A DNA stretch of 64,000 nt from Desulfobacca sp. (lineage in GTDB: Bacteria > Desulfobacterota > Desulfobaccia > Desulfobaccales > Desulfobaccaceae). The notes under the pieces were generated by a model, which made no database searches, was not told the DNA's origin, and worked only from the letters and a program-made list of their open reading frames with translations. The translations under genes were made by a program, and so were the position numbers. Positions 24,571 through 33,726 of this stretch are shown piece by piece; the first letter of the stretch is position 1, and the number at the start of each line of letters is the position of its first letter. The DNA lies in contig DYEV01000032.1 of assembly GCA_020725545.1 (NCBI GenBank), forward strand, positions 62,001 through 126,000. Direction: 5' to 3'.

Positions 24571-26466
24571 TTAGGGTGCCACCACGAATTGTCCCTGCTT
24601 GATGGTAATGATCTTGGTCACCACGTCGGCTTCCCGTTCATGATTAAATCCTTTGAAGAGACTGAATCCCGGCGGCGGCGTCTGGTGCTGCAGTTGGGAG
24701 GCCAATTCCTGGCGGCTCAAGGAAGGATTCTGCCGTATGGTTTCGGCCAACAGACGCATGCTGCTGTACCCCTGGGCGGCCAGATAGCCCGGGGCCTGGT
24801 TGAAGCGCTGGCGAAAATCCGCTACAAAGGCCTTGGTGAGAGGATCGCCGGCACTGGCCAGAAACCCGTCGACAAACAGGAGGCCGGCAAGGAGGTCGCT
24901 CTGTTTTAAAGCGGCCGGGGTATGCAGCAGATTGGTCCCCAACAGCCGGACACCCTGGAGAGGCGTCAGGGCCAGCTCTGTGGCTACGGCCGCCGCGGCC
25001 GGGGCTTCATCAGGAATAAAGATGGCGTCGATGACCGGTCCGCCGGTGACGTTGGCTGGTATCTGGGCCAGGGTCTGGACCGCCTGGGCAATATCGCCAC
25101 CGCCCTCCTGGTAGGAGGCCTGCCCCACTAACCTGGCCGCCTGCCGGTTGATTTCGTCACCAAACTGCCGGGCCAGGGTCTGGCCATACCTGGAGTCGGG
25201 ATAGAGAATGGCGAAGCGCTGCCACCCCTTAGTCGTTGTGGCGTAGCGCACCAGGGCCTGGATCATAAGGCGGTGCGTCAGGAAGTCCCGAAAGACCAGG
25301 GACCGCCCGAGGGTTACGTCTTTTTTCTGGGTTAGGGCCAGTAAGGGGAGTCCCAACCGTTGGGCTTCGGCGGCGGCGGCGTCGGCCGCAGCCGATGGCA
25401 AAAAGCCGAGGAGGGCTGTGACTTCGGGATTATCAGCCAACTCGGCCACTGCGGCGGCCACATTTTCAGCCTGCTGGCCGCAATCTTGGACAATGAGCGG
25501 CACGCCGGTTTGGGCTGCGGCCAACTCTATGCCGTTTTTCACCTGGCTGCCGGCTTCGGCGTCCTCGCCGGACAGCGGCAGCAGACAACCCACCGCCCTC
25601 GGGGTTGTGGATGTTTGGGATTTTTCTGTTCCCAAACCCAACTGCTTGGCCTGGGCTGCCTCAGGGCTGTCGGGAAAGCGCTGTTGCAAGGCTTTCAGCC
25701 AATTAGCCGCAGGCTCGGGCCGGCCGGCCTGCAGTTCCAGTTTGGCCAACTGCAGGAGCACACCGGCGCTCAAGGGGGTATCCCGATAGAGATCGGCCAG
25801 GTTCGTAAGTTCCGCCAGGCTGGCCCGGCTCAGGAGCCTGGTTTTCAGGTCCTGGAACCAATCTTCTTCGCCATAGGGGAGGTCTTTGGCCACCAGGAGG
25901 AGGCGGCTGAAGGCCTGGGTGACGTTGCCGGCCTGCAGGGAAATTTCCGTCAGCAGGGCATTGGTCTTGAAACGCAAGGCGGCCGGCAGGGTGGAGGCGC
26001 TGAGGTTTTCCAGCACCCGTTCGGCTTCCGGCAGGTTGCCCAGCTTATAGTGGGCCTGACCGACGCCGTAGCGGGCCTGCAGGGCCAGGCCGCTGTCCGT
26101 TTTCATGGTCAGGAGGGCTTCATAGCGGCGCCGGGCCTCCTGCCAATTGCCCTGGATACCATAGAGCTCGGCGGTGCGCAGCCAGGCATATTGGCCCTGG
26201 CTCTCCGGTGGCGAGCTCTGCAAGAATTGTTCATAGCGGGCCAGGGCTTCCGCAAAACGGTGCGCCCGATAGAGCTGCTCGGCCTCCTGGAAGAGTTGCG
26301 TTGCGGTCTGACTGCTCCTCTGGGCCAGGCCGATAGAAGGCCAGGTGACCAGGACTGTCAGCAGGAACAGCCAGAGAAGCTGGCAAAAGCCGCGATCAAG
26401 AAACCGAACGCCGCCTATCTGACGCCTGTAGGCCAGAGTTCGCAACTGCCAATGGTTCGTCTTCAT
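24571..26466 (-). CDS. TPR plus periplasmic-binding-fold protein (LpoA/penicillin-binding-protein-activator-like)
   Basis: The 631-residue protein has a hydrophobic export signal near residues 28-47. A TPR region (about 55-280) follows, with units such as AEQLYRAHRFAEALARYEQFL and VGQAHYKLGNLPEAERVL. A type I periplasmic-binding (Peripla_BP_6-like) domain covers about 290-630 (AVGCLLPLSGEDAEAGSQVKNGIELA, FAILYPDSRYGQTLARQF). This architecture matches LpoA and the wider penicillin-binding protein activator family. No lipobox cysteine is obvious. Substrate-binding lipoproteins of ABC importers are a less likely alternative because no permease lies next to it. Confidence 0.85.
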   Translation of the reverse strand: MKTNHWQLRTLAYRRQIGGVRFLDRGFCQLLWLFLLTVLVTWPSIGLAQRSSQTATQLFQEAEQLYRAHRFAEALARYEQFLQSSPPESQGQYAWLRTAELYGIQGNWQEARRRYEALLTMKTDSGLALQARYGVGQAHYKLGNLPEAERVLENLSASTLPAALRFKTNALLTEISLQAGNVTQAFSRLLLVAKDLPYGEEDWFQDLKTRLLSRASLAELTNLADLYRDTPLSAGVLLQLAKLELQAGRPEPAANWLKALQQRFPDSPEAAQAKQLGLGTEKSQTSTTPRAVGCLLPLSGEDAEAGSQVKNGIELAAAQTGVPLIVQDCGQQAENVAAAVAELADNPEVTALLGFLPSAAADAAAAEAQRLGLPLLALTQKKDVTLGRSLVFRDFLTHRLMIQALVRYATTTKGWQRFAILYPDSRYGQTLARQFGDEINRQAARLVGQASYQEGGGDIAQAVQTLAQIPANVTGGPVIDAIFIPDEAPAAAAVATELALTPLQGVRLLGTNLLHTPAALKQSDLLAGLLFVDGFLASAGDPLTKAFVADFRQRFNQAPGYLAAQGYSSMRLLAETIRQNPSLSRQELASQLQHQTPPPGFSLFKGFNHEREADVVTKIITIKQGQFVVAP

Positions 26467-26521
26467 AAAATTATTTTATCAATTTGTCTAAAGGGTTGCC
26501 AGCAATAGTTGGGAGTGGCTC

Positions 26522-28315
26522 CTATCTAGCAAAGGGCGGCGTCTCGAAGGTCGCCCGGGGATGGGTCCCGGCCCAGGGGTATTGCTGTTGATAAGCCTGG
26601 AAGCGGGCCGGATCGGCCTGGAAGCGAAACAGGCGGGCCCGGCGGCCATAGGTCTGGTTGTGAGGTGCGGTAAATTCGGCCAGGAGCTCTAATTCCGGAT
26701 GGGCTTGCCTAAGGATGCCGGGGTCGGCCCAGAATATCCGTTGCGCCGATGTCTCCGGGTGTTTGTCGGTCCACAACAGATAATCGGCGCCGCCCAGATA
26801 GAGCCATTCCACCAGCTCGGCAGGGCTGCCCTGGGGTTGGCCGATCCAATAGGCCTGGGCCCGGTAGGCCACTTCGGCCTCCCGGCTGCTGAGTACCTGC
26901 CCCGGCCCGGTGGTCTGGAGAAGCCAGGCGGCAGCCAAGGCATGGGTATGGGGTTCTAAGCGCACGGCCCAGCGTCGGGGCACCTCTTTGAAGTATTGGG
27001 GATACAAAAAATGGAAGCTCAGCAGGGCCACCAGCAGGGCGGCACCGAGTTTCTTGGTGCCAGCGGGTTGGTCTGATCGGCGCAGGCGTTGCCAGAGCCA
27101 GAGCCACAGCACCGCCAAGGCCAGATAGAGCCAGGGGAAGAACCAGCCGATCAGGCGGGCCTCCCGTACCGGACCTAAGCAATGGAGTCCCAGGACGGCG
27201 CTGGCGGCGCCGAAGAGAAAGAGGGCCGGAGCTGGGAGACGCACTTGGCCGCTGAGCCACCCCACGGGCAAGACCACCAGAAGCATGATAAAGCCTGGGA
27301 GGGTCACTTTCTGGAAGGCTTTCAGGCTCCAGGTCAGGTTATCCCAGATGAGCCCGGCCAAAATCGTCGGCCGTCTGAGAAGCTGCACGGCACTGGCCTG
27401 GGGATAGCGCTCATCCCCAGGCCGGGGCCAGCGGGTATACTCCATCATTTCATGGGGCCGCAGACGGAAAAAGGCAATTTCGCCCTGTTTATGGCCGGGA
27501 TACTCAGTCTCCCGGCTCCGGTCAAAGGTGGTGCTGTATTCGGCATAGAAGCGGTGGCCCTCTCCCAAGGAGATGATGCCGAAGGCCTGATAGAACCACC
27601 AGACCCACAGACCCACGAGCAGCAGGGTTAGGGGCAGGGCGCCGCCCAACAGCGGTGCGGCCCGCCGCAGGCCGGCCAGCACCCCGTTAGCCGGCCACAT
27701 GAGGCTGCAGAGGAGCAGGGCAAAGATTGCCGCGCCGCTGAAGAGGCCGATTTCCCGGCTGAAAAAAAGGAGGCTCCAGACTAAGCCAAAGGCCAGACCC
27801 CGGGTCCAGGTGGGGCGTTCCCGGAGGAGGAGCGTCAGATAGAACAGGCCCATCAGGAGGGGATAGAAAAGGTTTTCGGTTAGGGCAAAGGGGGCCAGCC
27901 GGCACCAGACATGGTTGACCGCCAAGCCGACTCCGGTGAGCCAGGCCAGGAGCGGCTGCTGGGGGGTCAGCCGTCTGACCCAGAGCATGGCCAAAGCCAC
28001 GGCCAAGCTATTGCCAACGATGCCGATGAGGCGGGCGGCCAGCACCGGCTCACTGGTGAGACGGCTGCAGAGGCCGATGCTCACCGGCAGCAGCGGCGAA
28101 GAAAAAAGTTGGGGCAGCAGGAGCCAGCGGCCTTCGCGGACATGCTCACTGATCCAGAGGTAGCGGATGGCATCGCCGCCGATCTCACCCTGGAAGACCG
28201 CCAGCCACAGCAAACGGCAGCCCACGGCCAGGACCAACACGGCAACGCCCCAGGGCAGCCAGAAAGAACGCGTGTCCGGACCAGGGCAGGTTAATGGCTC
28301 GGACTGGCGGGTCAC
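26522..28315 (-). CDS. GT39-like polytopic glycosyltransferase (copy 1)
   Basis: This 597-residue inner-membrane protein has about ten or more hydrophobic segments and the ArnT/PMT-type first periplasmic loop with the acidic motif GGDAIRYLWISEH. It should move a sugar from a lipid-linked donor onto an envelope acceptor. The C-terminal ~120 residues form a soluble domain. It starts inside the stop of the next paralogous gene (ATGA-type overlap at 28312-28315). The shared pattern of both proteins (NHVWCRLAPF, FFSREIGL, GPVREARLIGWFFPWLYLAL) shows they are tandem duplicates. Confidence 0.85.
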   Translation of the reverse strand: MTRQSEPLTCPGPDTRSFWLPWGVAVLVLAVGCRLLWLAVFQGEIGGDAIRYLWISEHVREGRWLLLPQLFSSPLLPVSIGLCSRLTSEPVLAARLIGIVGNSLAVALAMLWVRRLTPQQPLLAWLTGVGLAVNHVWCRLAPFALTENLFYPLLMGLFYLTLLLRERPTWTRGLAFGLVWSLLFFSREIGLFSGAAIFALLLCSLMWPANGVLAGLRRAAPLLGGALPLTLLLVGLWVWWFYQAFGIISLGEGHRFYAEYSTTFDRSRETEYPGHKQGEIAFFRLRPHEMMEYTRWPRPGDERYPQASAVQLLRRPTILAGLIWDNLTWSLKAFQKVTLPGFIMLLVVLPVGWLSGQVRLPAPALFLFGAASAVLGLHCLGPVREARLIGWFFPWLYLALAVLWLWLWQRLRRSDQPAGTKKLGAALLVALLSFHFLYPQYFKEVPRRWAVRLEPHTHALAAAWLLQTTGPGQVLSSREAEVAYRAQAYWIGQPQGSPAELVEWLYLGGADYLLWTDKHPETSAQRIFWADPGILRQAHPELELLAEFTAPHNQTYGRRARLFRFQADPARFQAYQQQYPWAGTHPRATFETPPFAR

Positions 28316-30141
28316 TGGACCACTTCCTTCTCAGGCAGAGGGGACCGGCGTTTCTCTGGGGCCCAAGCCCCGGTCAGCCGGGGGTGGGTCCCGGTCCAGG
28401 GAAACTGCTGACGCAGGGCCGCTACTTTCTCCGGTCGCGGCCGGAAGCGCAGCAGCCGACCACGGCGGCCATAGGCCGACGCCTCGGGGACGTTAAATTC
28501 CGCTACCAACTCCAGCTCCGGAATGTGGCGGGCCAACTCCTGGGGTTCGCGCCAAAAGATTTGCTCTTCCTCGGGAATCGGCACCGCATCATGGAGGAGG
28601 AGAAAATCAGCGTTGCCCAAATACAGCCAGGTAAGCATTTCTTCCGGGGTGCCATAGGGCAGACCGAGCCAATAGCCCTGGCTGCGCCAGACCACTTCCG
28701 GCTCCCGGGAGGCGATCAGCGCCCCCGGGCCGAACTGGGCAGAAATTTGGGCGGCGGCCCAGGAGTGCACCTGCGGGGTGTGACGCAGCGCCCAGCGCCG
28801 GGGGATTTCCCTGAAGTATTGCGGCAGGAGGAGATGGAAGCAGAGGAGGCCGCCAAGGAGAGCCGTGAGCAGGTTTTTGACCAACGGCGACCAGTCTCTG
28901 GCCCATATCTTTCGCCAGAGCCACAGGGTAAAACCGGCCAGCGCCAGGTAGAGCCAGGGAAAGAACCAGGCAATGAGCCGGGCCTCTCGGACCGGCCCCA
29001 AGAAATGGAGCCCCAAAACTCCCAGACTGGCGCCAAAAGTCCAGTAGACCGGACCGGGCAGCGACAAGCGGCCACTGAGCAGGCCTACCGGCACCAGGAG
29101 AAACAGGGTGAGCCAGCCCACCAGGGTCACCCGCTGCAGTTCTTTGCTGCTCCAGACTAGGTTGTCCCAAAAAATCTGCAGGGTAATCCTGGGATGCTGC
29201 CAGATCTGAGCCGCCCCGGAGGGGGGATAGCGGGGGTCAGACGGCGCCGGGAAGCGGGTAAACTCCATCATTTCATAGGGGCGCAGGTGGAAAAAGGACA
29301 GGGTGCCGTGGTCGTAATGGGGGTGCCGGCGGTCCCGGTCAAAGGTCTGGGCATAGCTGGTGTAAAACCGGCGGCCCTCGCCGATGGAGAGTACGCCCAG
29401 GGCCTGATAGTACCAGGCTGCCCAGAGGGTCAAAAGCATCGCTAAAACGGTCAGGCTGCCCACCGCCAGGCGCCCGATAGCCCGGCCGCTACCCTGACGC
29501 CGGCGGGTTGCCAGAGCGGCCAGGAGCACCACAAAGACGGCCGCACCACCGTACAGGCCGATCTCCCGACTGAAAAACAGGAGGCCCCAGACTAAGCCAA
29601 AGGAGAGGGACCGGCGCCAGGTCACCCGGTCCAAGAGCTGCGTCATGAGGAGGAGCAGGGCCAGCAGCCAGAGATAGAAGAGGTTGTCGGTGAGGACAAA
29701 GGGCGCCAGCCGGCACCAGACATGATTTACTGCCAGCCCCAGCCCGGTGAGGGCTGCCAACCCCGGTCGGCTTGGCCAGAGGCGGCGCACCCAGAGCATG
29801 GCCAGACCTACGGCCAGGGTATTGCTCAACATGCTGATGACCCGGCCGGCCAGGAGTTCATCCTGAGTCAGCCGGGTCAACAGACCGGTCAGGGCCGGCA
29901 GCAGGGGCGACGTATAGAGCTGCGGCAGGAGCAGCCACTCACCCCGGCTGACGTGCTGACTGATCCAGAGGTAGCGCACCGCATCGGCGCCGATGAAGTT
30001 CCGGGAGACCTCCAGCCAGAGGAGGCGGCTCAGGAGGGCCACAGCCATAATCCCCCAGAACCACCAACCGCCGCCGGCCGCAGGAATTGGCGCTGCATCC
30101 CCAGAATCGGGTGAGTTAGACCGCCACCACCGTGGTAACAT
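28312..30141 (-). CDS. GT39-like polytopic glycosyltransferase (copy 2)
   Basis: Paralogue of the following gene, with the motif GADAVRYLWISQH in the first loop and the same membrane layout (NHVWCRLAPFVLTDNLFY, FFSREIGLYGGAA, GPVREARLIAWFFPWLYLAL). The ATG at 30141 is chosen; it lies inside the end of the methyltransferase gene, and the frame open to 30258 would extend further into it. Expected role: transfer of a sugar from a polyprenyl-linked donor to lipid A, a glycolipid or protein. About 609 residues. Confidence 0.83.
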   Translation of the reverse strand: MLPRWWRSNSPDSGDAAPIPAAGGGWWFWGIMAVALLSRLLWLEVSRNFIGADAVRYLWISQHVSRGEWLLLPQLYTSPLLPALTGLLTRLTQDELLAGRVISMLSNTLAVGLAMLWVRRLWPSRPGLAALTGLGLAVNHVWCRLAPFVLTDNLFYLWLLALLLLMTQLLDRVTWRRSLSFGLVWGLLFFSREIGLYGGAAVFVVLLAALATRRRQGSGRAIGRLAVGSLTVLAMLLTLWAAWYYQALGVLSIGEGRRFYTSYAQTFDRDRRHPHYDHGTLSFFHLRPYEMMEFTRFPAPSDPRYPPSGAAQIWQHPRITLQIFWDNLVWSSKELQRVTLVGWLTLFLLVPVGLLSGRLSLPGPVYWTFGASLGVLGLHFLGPVREARLIAWFFPWLYLALAGFTLWLWRKIWARDWSPLVKNLLTALLGGLLCFHLLLPQYFREIPRRWALRHTPQVHSWAAAQISAQFGPGALIASREPEVVWRSQGYWLGLPYGTPEEMLTWLYLGNADFLLLHDAVPIPEEEQIFWREPQELARHIPELELVAEFNVPEASAYGRRGRLLRFRPRPEKVAALRQQFPWTGTHPRLTGAWAPEKRRSPLPEKEVVQ

Positions 30142-30739
30142 AATAGACCATCCCAGATCGGTCGATCTGCAGGTTGGGGTAAGCCGCCAGCAACCGCCGG
30201 ATGTCCGCCTCAGAAAATTCCAGATATTTCTGGCCCCGCAGCAGGGTCCGGTAGACATAGTGCAGGGGGCTAAGCCAGTGCCCTTTCAGGGGCAGACAGG
30301 AGAACAGGTGGGGTACGTGGGTGAGCTTCTGGACCACTTGGGCCGGGTCGGGCAGATAATGCAGGCAGCCCAGATCAAACCAGGCATCGGCCGGGGGAAA
30401 GGCCACCGTCAGCAGATCGGCAGTCAGGAAATGGCAACGGTCGCTGACCCCGGCCTGCCGGGCCGCCGCCTGGGCCTGGGCGATGGCCGGGGCGGAGATG
30501 TCATAGCCGTACACCGTTACCCCATGCCGGGCTGCAGCCACGGCAAAACGGCCGACGCCGCAGCCCAGGTCCAGGATGGTCTGGGCCCCACAGGCTTGGA
30601 GAAACGCCAGAGCCCGGTTGTGGCGCTCAATGATGCCCCGTTGAATAAAAGGCCCCAAGAGGGGGATTTTTCCCACCAAGCCTCTCCCTTCATAGATTTC
30701 GTCAAAGACGACCGCTTCTTTTTCCCAGGATTTATTCAT
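30116..30739 (-). CDS. class I SAM-dependent methyltransferase
   Basis: The 207-residue protein has the SAM-binding glycine motif ILDLGCGVGRFAVAAA and the acidic strand end VYGYDIS, then LTADLL and a WFDLGCLHYLPDP segment. Substrate unknown; the gene neighbours suggest a sugar or lipid. It overlaps the downstream glycosyltransferase start by 26 bases. GGAGA lies upstream of the ATG. Confidence 0.88.
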   Translation of the reverse strand: MNKSWEKEAVVFDEIYEGRGLVGKIPLLGPFIQRGIIERHNRALAFLQACGAQTILDLGCGVGRFAVAAARHGVTVYGYDISAPAIAQAQAAARQAGVSDRCHFLTADLLTVAFPPADAWFDLGCLHYLPDPAQVVQKLTHVPHLFSCLPLKGHWLSPLHYVYRTLLRGQKYLEFSEADIRRLLAAYPNLQIDRSGMVYYVTTVVAV

Positions 30740-30775
30740 AGGCTCTCCTTTTGTGCAAATATTCGTGGCACAGGT

Positions 30776-31726
30776 TCACTGGCCGGTTGGCTTCTCGATA
30801 ATATCGAGGACATACTCTTTGGCGGTTACCACCTGGCGTTCCCGGGCCAGGGTCTTAAAGATACTGCGCTGCATGGCCAGGCGGGTCAGCAGGTCCTGGC
30901 AGGCCACCTTAGCCACCGCCTGACTCGGGACATACTCCTCGGGATGGCCGCAGTCCATGAACTCAAAATCGTGGAGAGCATGGACCAGCAGCGGCGTCCG
31001 CCGCCGGATCAGGCCATACATCAGGCGGAATTTTTTCTCACTGGTAAAAACATGGGAGATGAAGGGATAGGGCACCAGTGGCAGCACGTTCAGAGGCAGT
31101 TCCACCAACCGGCGGCCGTTCTCGGCCAGTATGATATAGGGTGCCCGCGCCACCCGGGGTGGGGCATTGGGATGGACGATGGCCCGCCCCGAGACCAGCC
31201 GGTCGTACCAACGGCGGACTTTTTTATAGAGTGGGAAAAGATAGCCCGGCACCACGCTGGAATCATACAGATAGCCGTTCTCCACAAGCAGCCTGGCAAT
31301 ATCAGCGTCAAAGGCATAGCCCGGCCCCCGAAAGCCGACCACCTCTTGCCCGCTGAGGTCCTCCAGGATTTTTTTGCTTTCGATAACTTCCCGGGCCTTT
31401 TCGGCCGGCGACAGCCAACACAGCTCGATCCGGTGGTTCAGAGAATGGGACGCTACCTCATGGCCGGCCGCCACCAGGCGCTGCAGGAAGGGTCGGTTGC
31501 CGGGGTGGCGGGCAAAGTCGGCCACCAGGAAGAAGGTGGAGCGCAGGCCCAACTCCGCTAACAGGTCCAGATAGCGGGGCAACCACTTCCGGTAACTCAG
31601 GTCGATACAGCGATCCTCCCGGCCCCGCTGGCGCCGCCCCTCCTGAAGCTTTTCCGTGTGTCCGTGCATACAATCCACATCAATGGTGATCAGGGCATGT
31701 TTGGACGGCGGCTGCTGTTTGGACAT
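30776..31726 (-). CDS. NodB-type polysaccharide deacetylase family protein
   Basis: 316 residues with the CE4 landmarks LITIDVDC (motif 1), RSTFFLVADFA, HEVASHSLNHRIE (zinc His-x3-His region) and VGFRGPGYAFD (motif 3). No signal peptide is visible, so it would act on a cytoplasmic, lipid-linked sugar, like the undecaprenyl-linked-sugar deacetylases (ArnD type). This fits a GT39/ArnT-type pathway in the same operon. The exact substrate is unknown. Confidence 0.88.
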   Translation of the reverse strand: MSKQQPPSKHALITIDVDCMHGHTEKLQEGRRQRGREDRCIDLSYRKWLPRYLDLLAELGLRSTFFLVADFARHPGNRPFLQRLVAAGHEVASHSLNHRIELCWLSPAEKAREVIESKKILEDLSGQEVVGFRGPGYAFDADIARLLVENGYLYDSSVVPGYLFPLYKKVRRWYDRLVSGRAIVHPNAPPRVARAPYIILAENGRRLVELPLNVLPLVPYPFISHVFTSEKKFRLMYGLIRRRTPLLVHALHDFEFMDCGHPEEYVPSQAVAKVACQDLLTRLAMQRSIFKTLARERQVVTAKEYVLDIIEKPTGQ

Positions 31727-31785
31727 GTAGTATTCTCCAATCCTGGCTTCTGGTTTGCGGTTTGCTGCTTCCTGTTTCTGTCGCC

Positions 31786-33678
31786 TCAGTTCTCACGGTG
31801 CAAGCGATAGACCAGATAGCGGTCGTTCTCAAAAACCACTGGCAGGGGCAGGCGCAGCGGCCGGTTCTTGGCCACCACGACATAATCGGCCTGCAGTTTC
31901 TGGGCTTGTGGCAGCAACGTTTCCGGGTCGGCCAAGGCCTGCTCCAACCGGTGATACCGTCGGAAAATCTCCAGGTAGCGGGCCTCCCGATGGTTGATGA
32001 GGTCGCCCAGGGCATGGGTGATGCTTCGTTGCGCCCGGAAGCGAAAGAGCGGCGAACTGTGGAAAAAAAGGGCGTCTGGGGGGGTCTGGGTGCGGGCCCA
32101 GTGAAAAAGCTCGTTGTCAGGCTGGATGTCCACGGGAGCCCGGTGCAGTCCCAGGTCGCGGCCCAGGGTCAGGGCCAGCCCTTGCCGCAGGCCCGGCCAG
32201 AGAGCCAGACCGAGCACCGCCAACAAAATGATACCGGCCAATATACCTTGCAAGAGGCGGCGCCGGCTCGGCCAGGCCCGCCAGGCTTCCCGACAGATTA
32301 GGCCTACCGCGGCCAGCCCGAAGAGCACGCGGCTCATCATCGTAAAAGCCAGGACGGCATAATAGCCCACGGCAACCCTCGGGCTGGTGTTGAGCCATTG
32401 GGCGAGCGGCGGCAGGAGGCAGGCCGCGGCCCGGGCGCTGAACAGATAGAAAAACGGATGGATGAGCCGCACCGCCCGGTAGTGCTCGATGACCAGGGAA
32501 GTAAGCCAGAGGGAATCAAGCCGCAGCCATAGGAGCGTCAGGAAATAATAGGGCAGCAGAGAGATGGCCAGGACCACAAAACCCATGCCCAACAGCCACC
32601 AGTCCTTGGTGGCCACATCCCCCTGGCGCCACCGCCAGATGACGTAGCCGGCAGCCACCAGATACAGCCAGGAGAAGCCGGCTCCTTTGCCGGCCAGGCG
32701 CCAGCAGAGGTAGAGAATGACCAAACAGCCCCAACCCCAAGCCTGCTGGGCGGCCCGCTCCCGGGCGTTGGGCCGCAGAAGATAATTCAGACCCAGAACC
32801 AGGATGGCGCCCAAGAACAGCCAGACCCGGCGTTCGGTAGCGTCGCCGGGAAAGCTCCCCCAGGTAGTGGGAATTTTCAGATAGCTCTGCACCACCTGGC
32901 GGATGCCGGCGAAATCCAGGGCTGCCGCCGGCGTCGGCGCCTGCCGCTCCATGAGGGTCATGGGCACGACGGCCGCCAGGGCATAGCTCCCCAACATCAG
33001 GGCCAGGAACAGCCACTGCCGGCGCTCCCGGATATGGCTCAACAAGAACAGTCCGGCAAAGAGTTCCCCCAAAAATAAGGCGGTGGGGGGGTGCAGGAAG
33101 GCCAGCAGGCCTGTCCCAACCCCCAGACTTATGGCCCGGCGGCGGTCCGGATGGCCCAAAAAGCGGAAATAGAGCAGCACGAGAAAAGGTGCCACCGACG
33201 TGGCCAGGGTGCGGGCCAACATAAATTCCACGCCCCCCGCCCCCCAGATCTCCCCGGAGGGGGCCGGGCGATAAGGCACAGCCAACAGGGTCAGGACCAG
33301 GGCCACACCCAGAGAGCCACTCCATTCCCAGAGGAGCAGACCGGTGCCCAGGGTAAAGAGAAAGACCGCCGGCGGCACCAACACCAGCAAGGCCGCATCG
33401 AAGCTGCCCGTCAGAGTGATAAGGTGCTGCAGCAGCCAGCGCAGCAACGGGATATAGCCGCGGTAGAGGGTATCATCATGGAAGGCATAGTCCCGGGGGA
33501 AGAGCGTCGGGTCCCGGTCCTTGGCCAACATGGTGCCCACGTAGGTCTGATCATGGCCCATTTCATAGGGCGTAACGGCGCTGTGCCAGGTATAGCCGAG
33601 GGCCAGGAGGAGGGCGAAGACGAGTAGGATCCCCCGGGGTGACAAAACGCTGCGGCTGAGAGTGGAGTTGACTGACAT
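31786..33678 (-). CDS. large polytopic membrane protein, possible GT-C glycosyltransferase
   Basis: The 630-residue protein begins with one hydrophobic segment and then a loop MGHDQTYVGTMLAKDRDPTLFPRDY that carries acidic residues like GT-C enzymes. About a dozen membrane segments follow, and a soluble C-terminal ~110 residues ends VVVAKNRPLRLPLP. The family is not recognised with confidence. Its place between the deacetylase and the aminotransferase makes an envelope sugar role likely (inference). Confidence 0.7.
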   Translation of the reverse strand: MSVNSTLSRSVLSPRGILLVFALLLALGYTWHSAVTPYEMGHDQTYVGTMLAKDRDPTLFPRDYAFHDDTLYRGYIPLLRWLLQHLITLTGSFDAALLVLVPPAVFLFTLGTGLLLWEWSGSLGVALVLTLLAVPYRPAPSGEIWGAGGVEFMLARTLATSVAPFLVLLYFRFLGHPDRRRAISLGVGTGLLAFLHPPTALFLGELFAGLFLLSHIRERRQWLFLALMLGSYALAAVVPMTLMERQAPTPAAALDFAGIRQVVQSYLKIPTTWGSFPGDATERRVWLFLGAILVLGLNYLLRPNARERAAQQAWGWGCLVILYLCWRLAGKGAGFSWLYLVAAGYVIWRWRQGDVATKDWWLLGMGFVVLAISLLPYYFLTLLWLRLDSLWLTSLVIEHYRAVRLIHPFFYLFSARAAACLLPPLAQWLNTSPRVAVGYYAVLAFTMMSRVLFGLAAVGLICREAWRAWPSRRRLLQGILAGIILLAVLGLALWPGLRQGLALTLGRDLGLHRAPVDIQPDNELFHWARTQTPPDALFFHSSPLFRFRAQRSITHALGDLINHREARYLEIFRRYHRLEQALADPETLLPQAQKLQADYVVVAKNRPLRLPLPVVFENDRYLVYRLHREN

Positions 33679-33726
33679 GGCAAGTGGAACGATTACCGGC
33701 CTCCGGACGTGGTGGGCGCCTTGAAC

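Noticed and set aside
29993-31561. 522-codon open frame on the plus strand
   Set aside because: Lies opposite the methyltransferase and deacetylase genes, whose motifs are clear; no motif in this frame.
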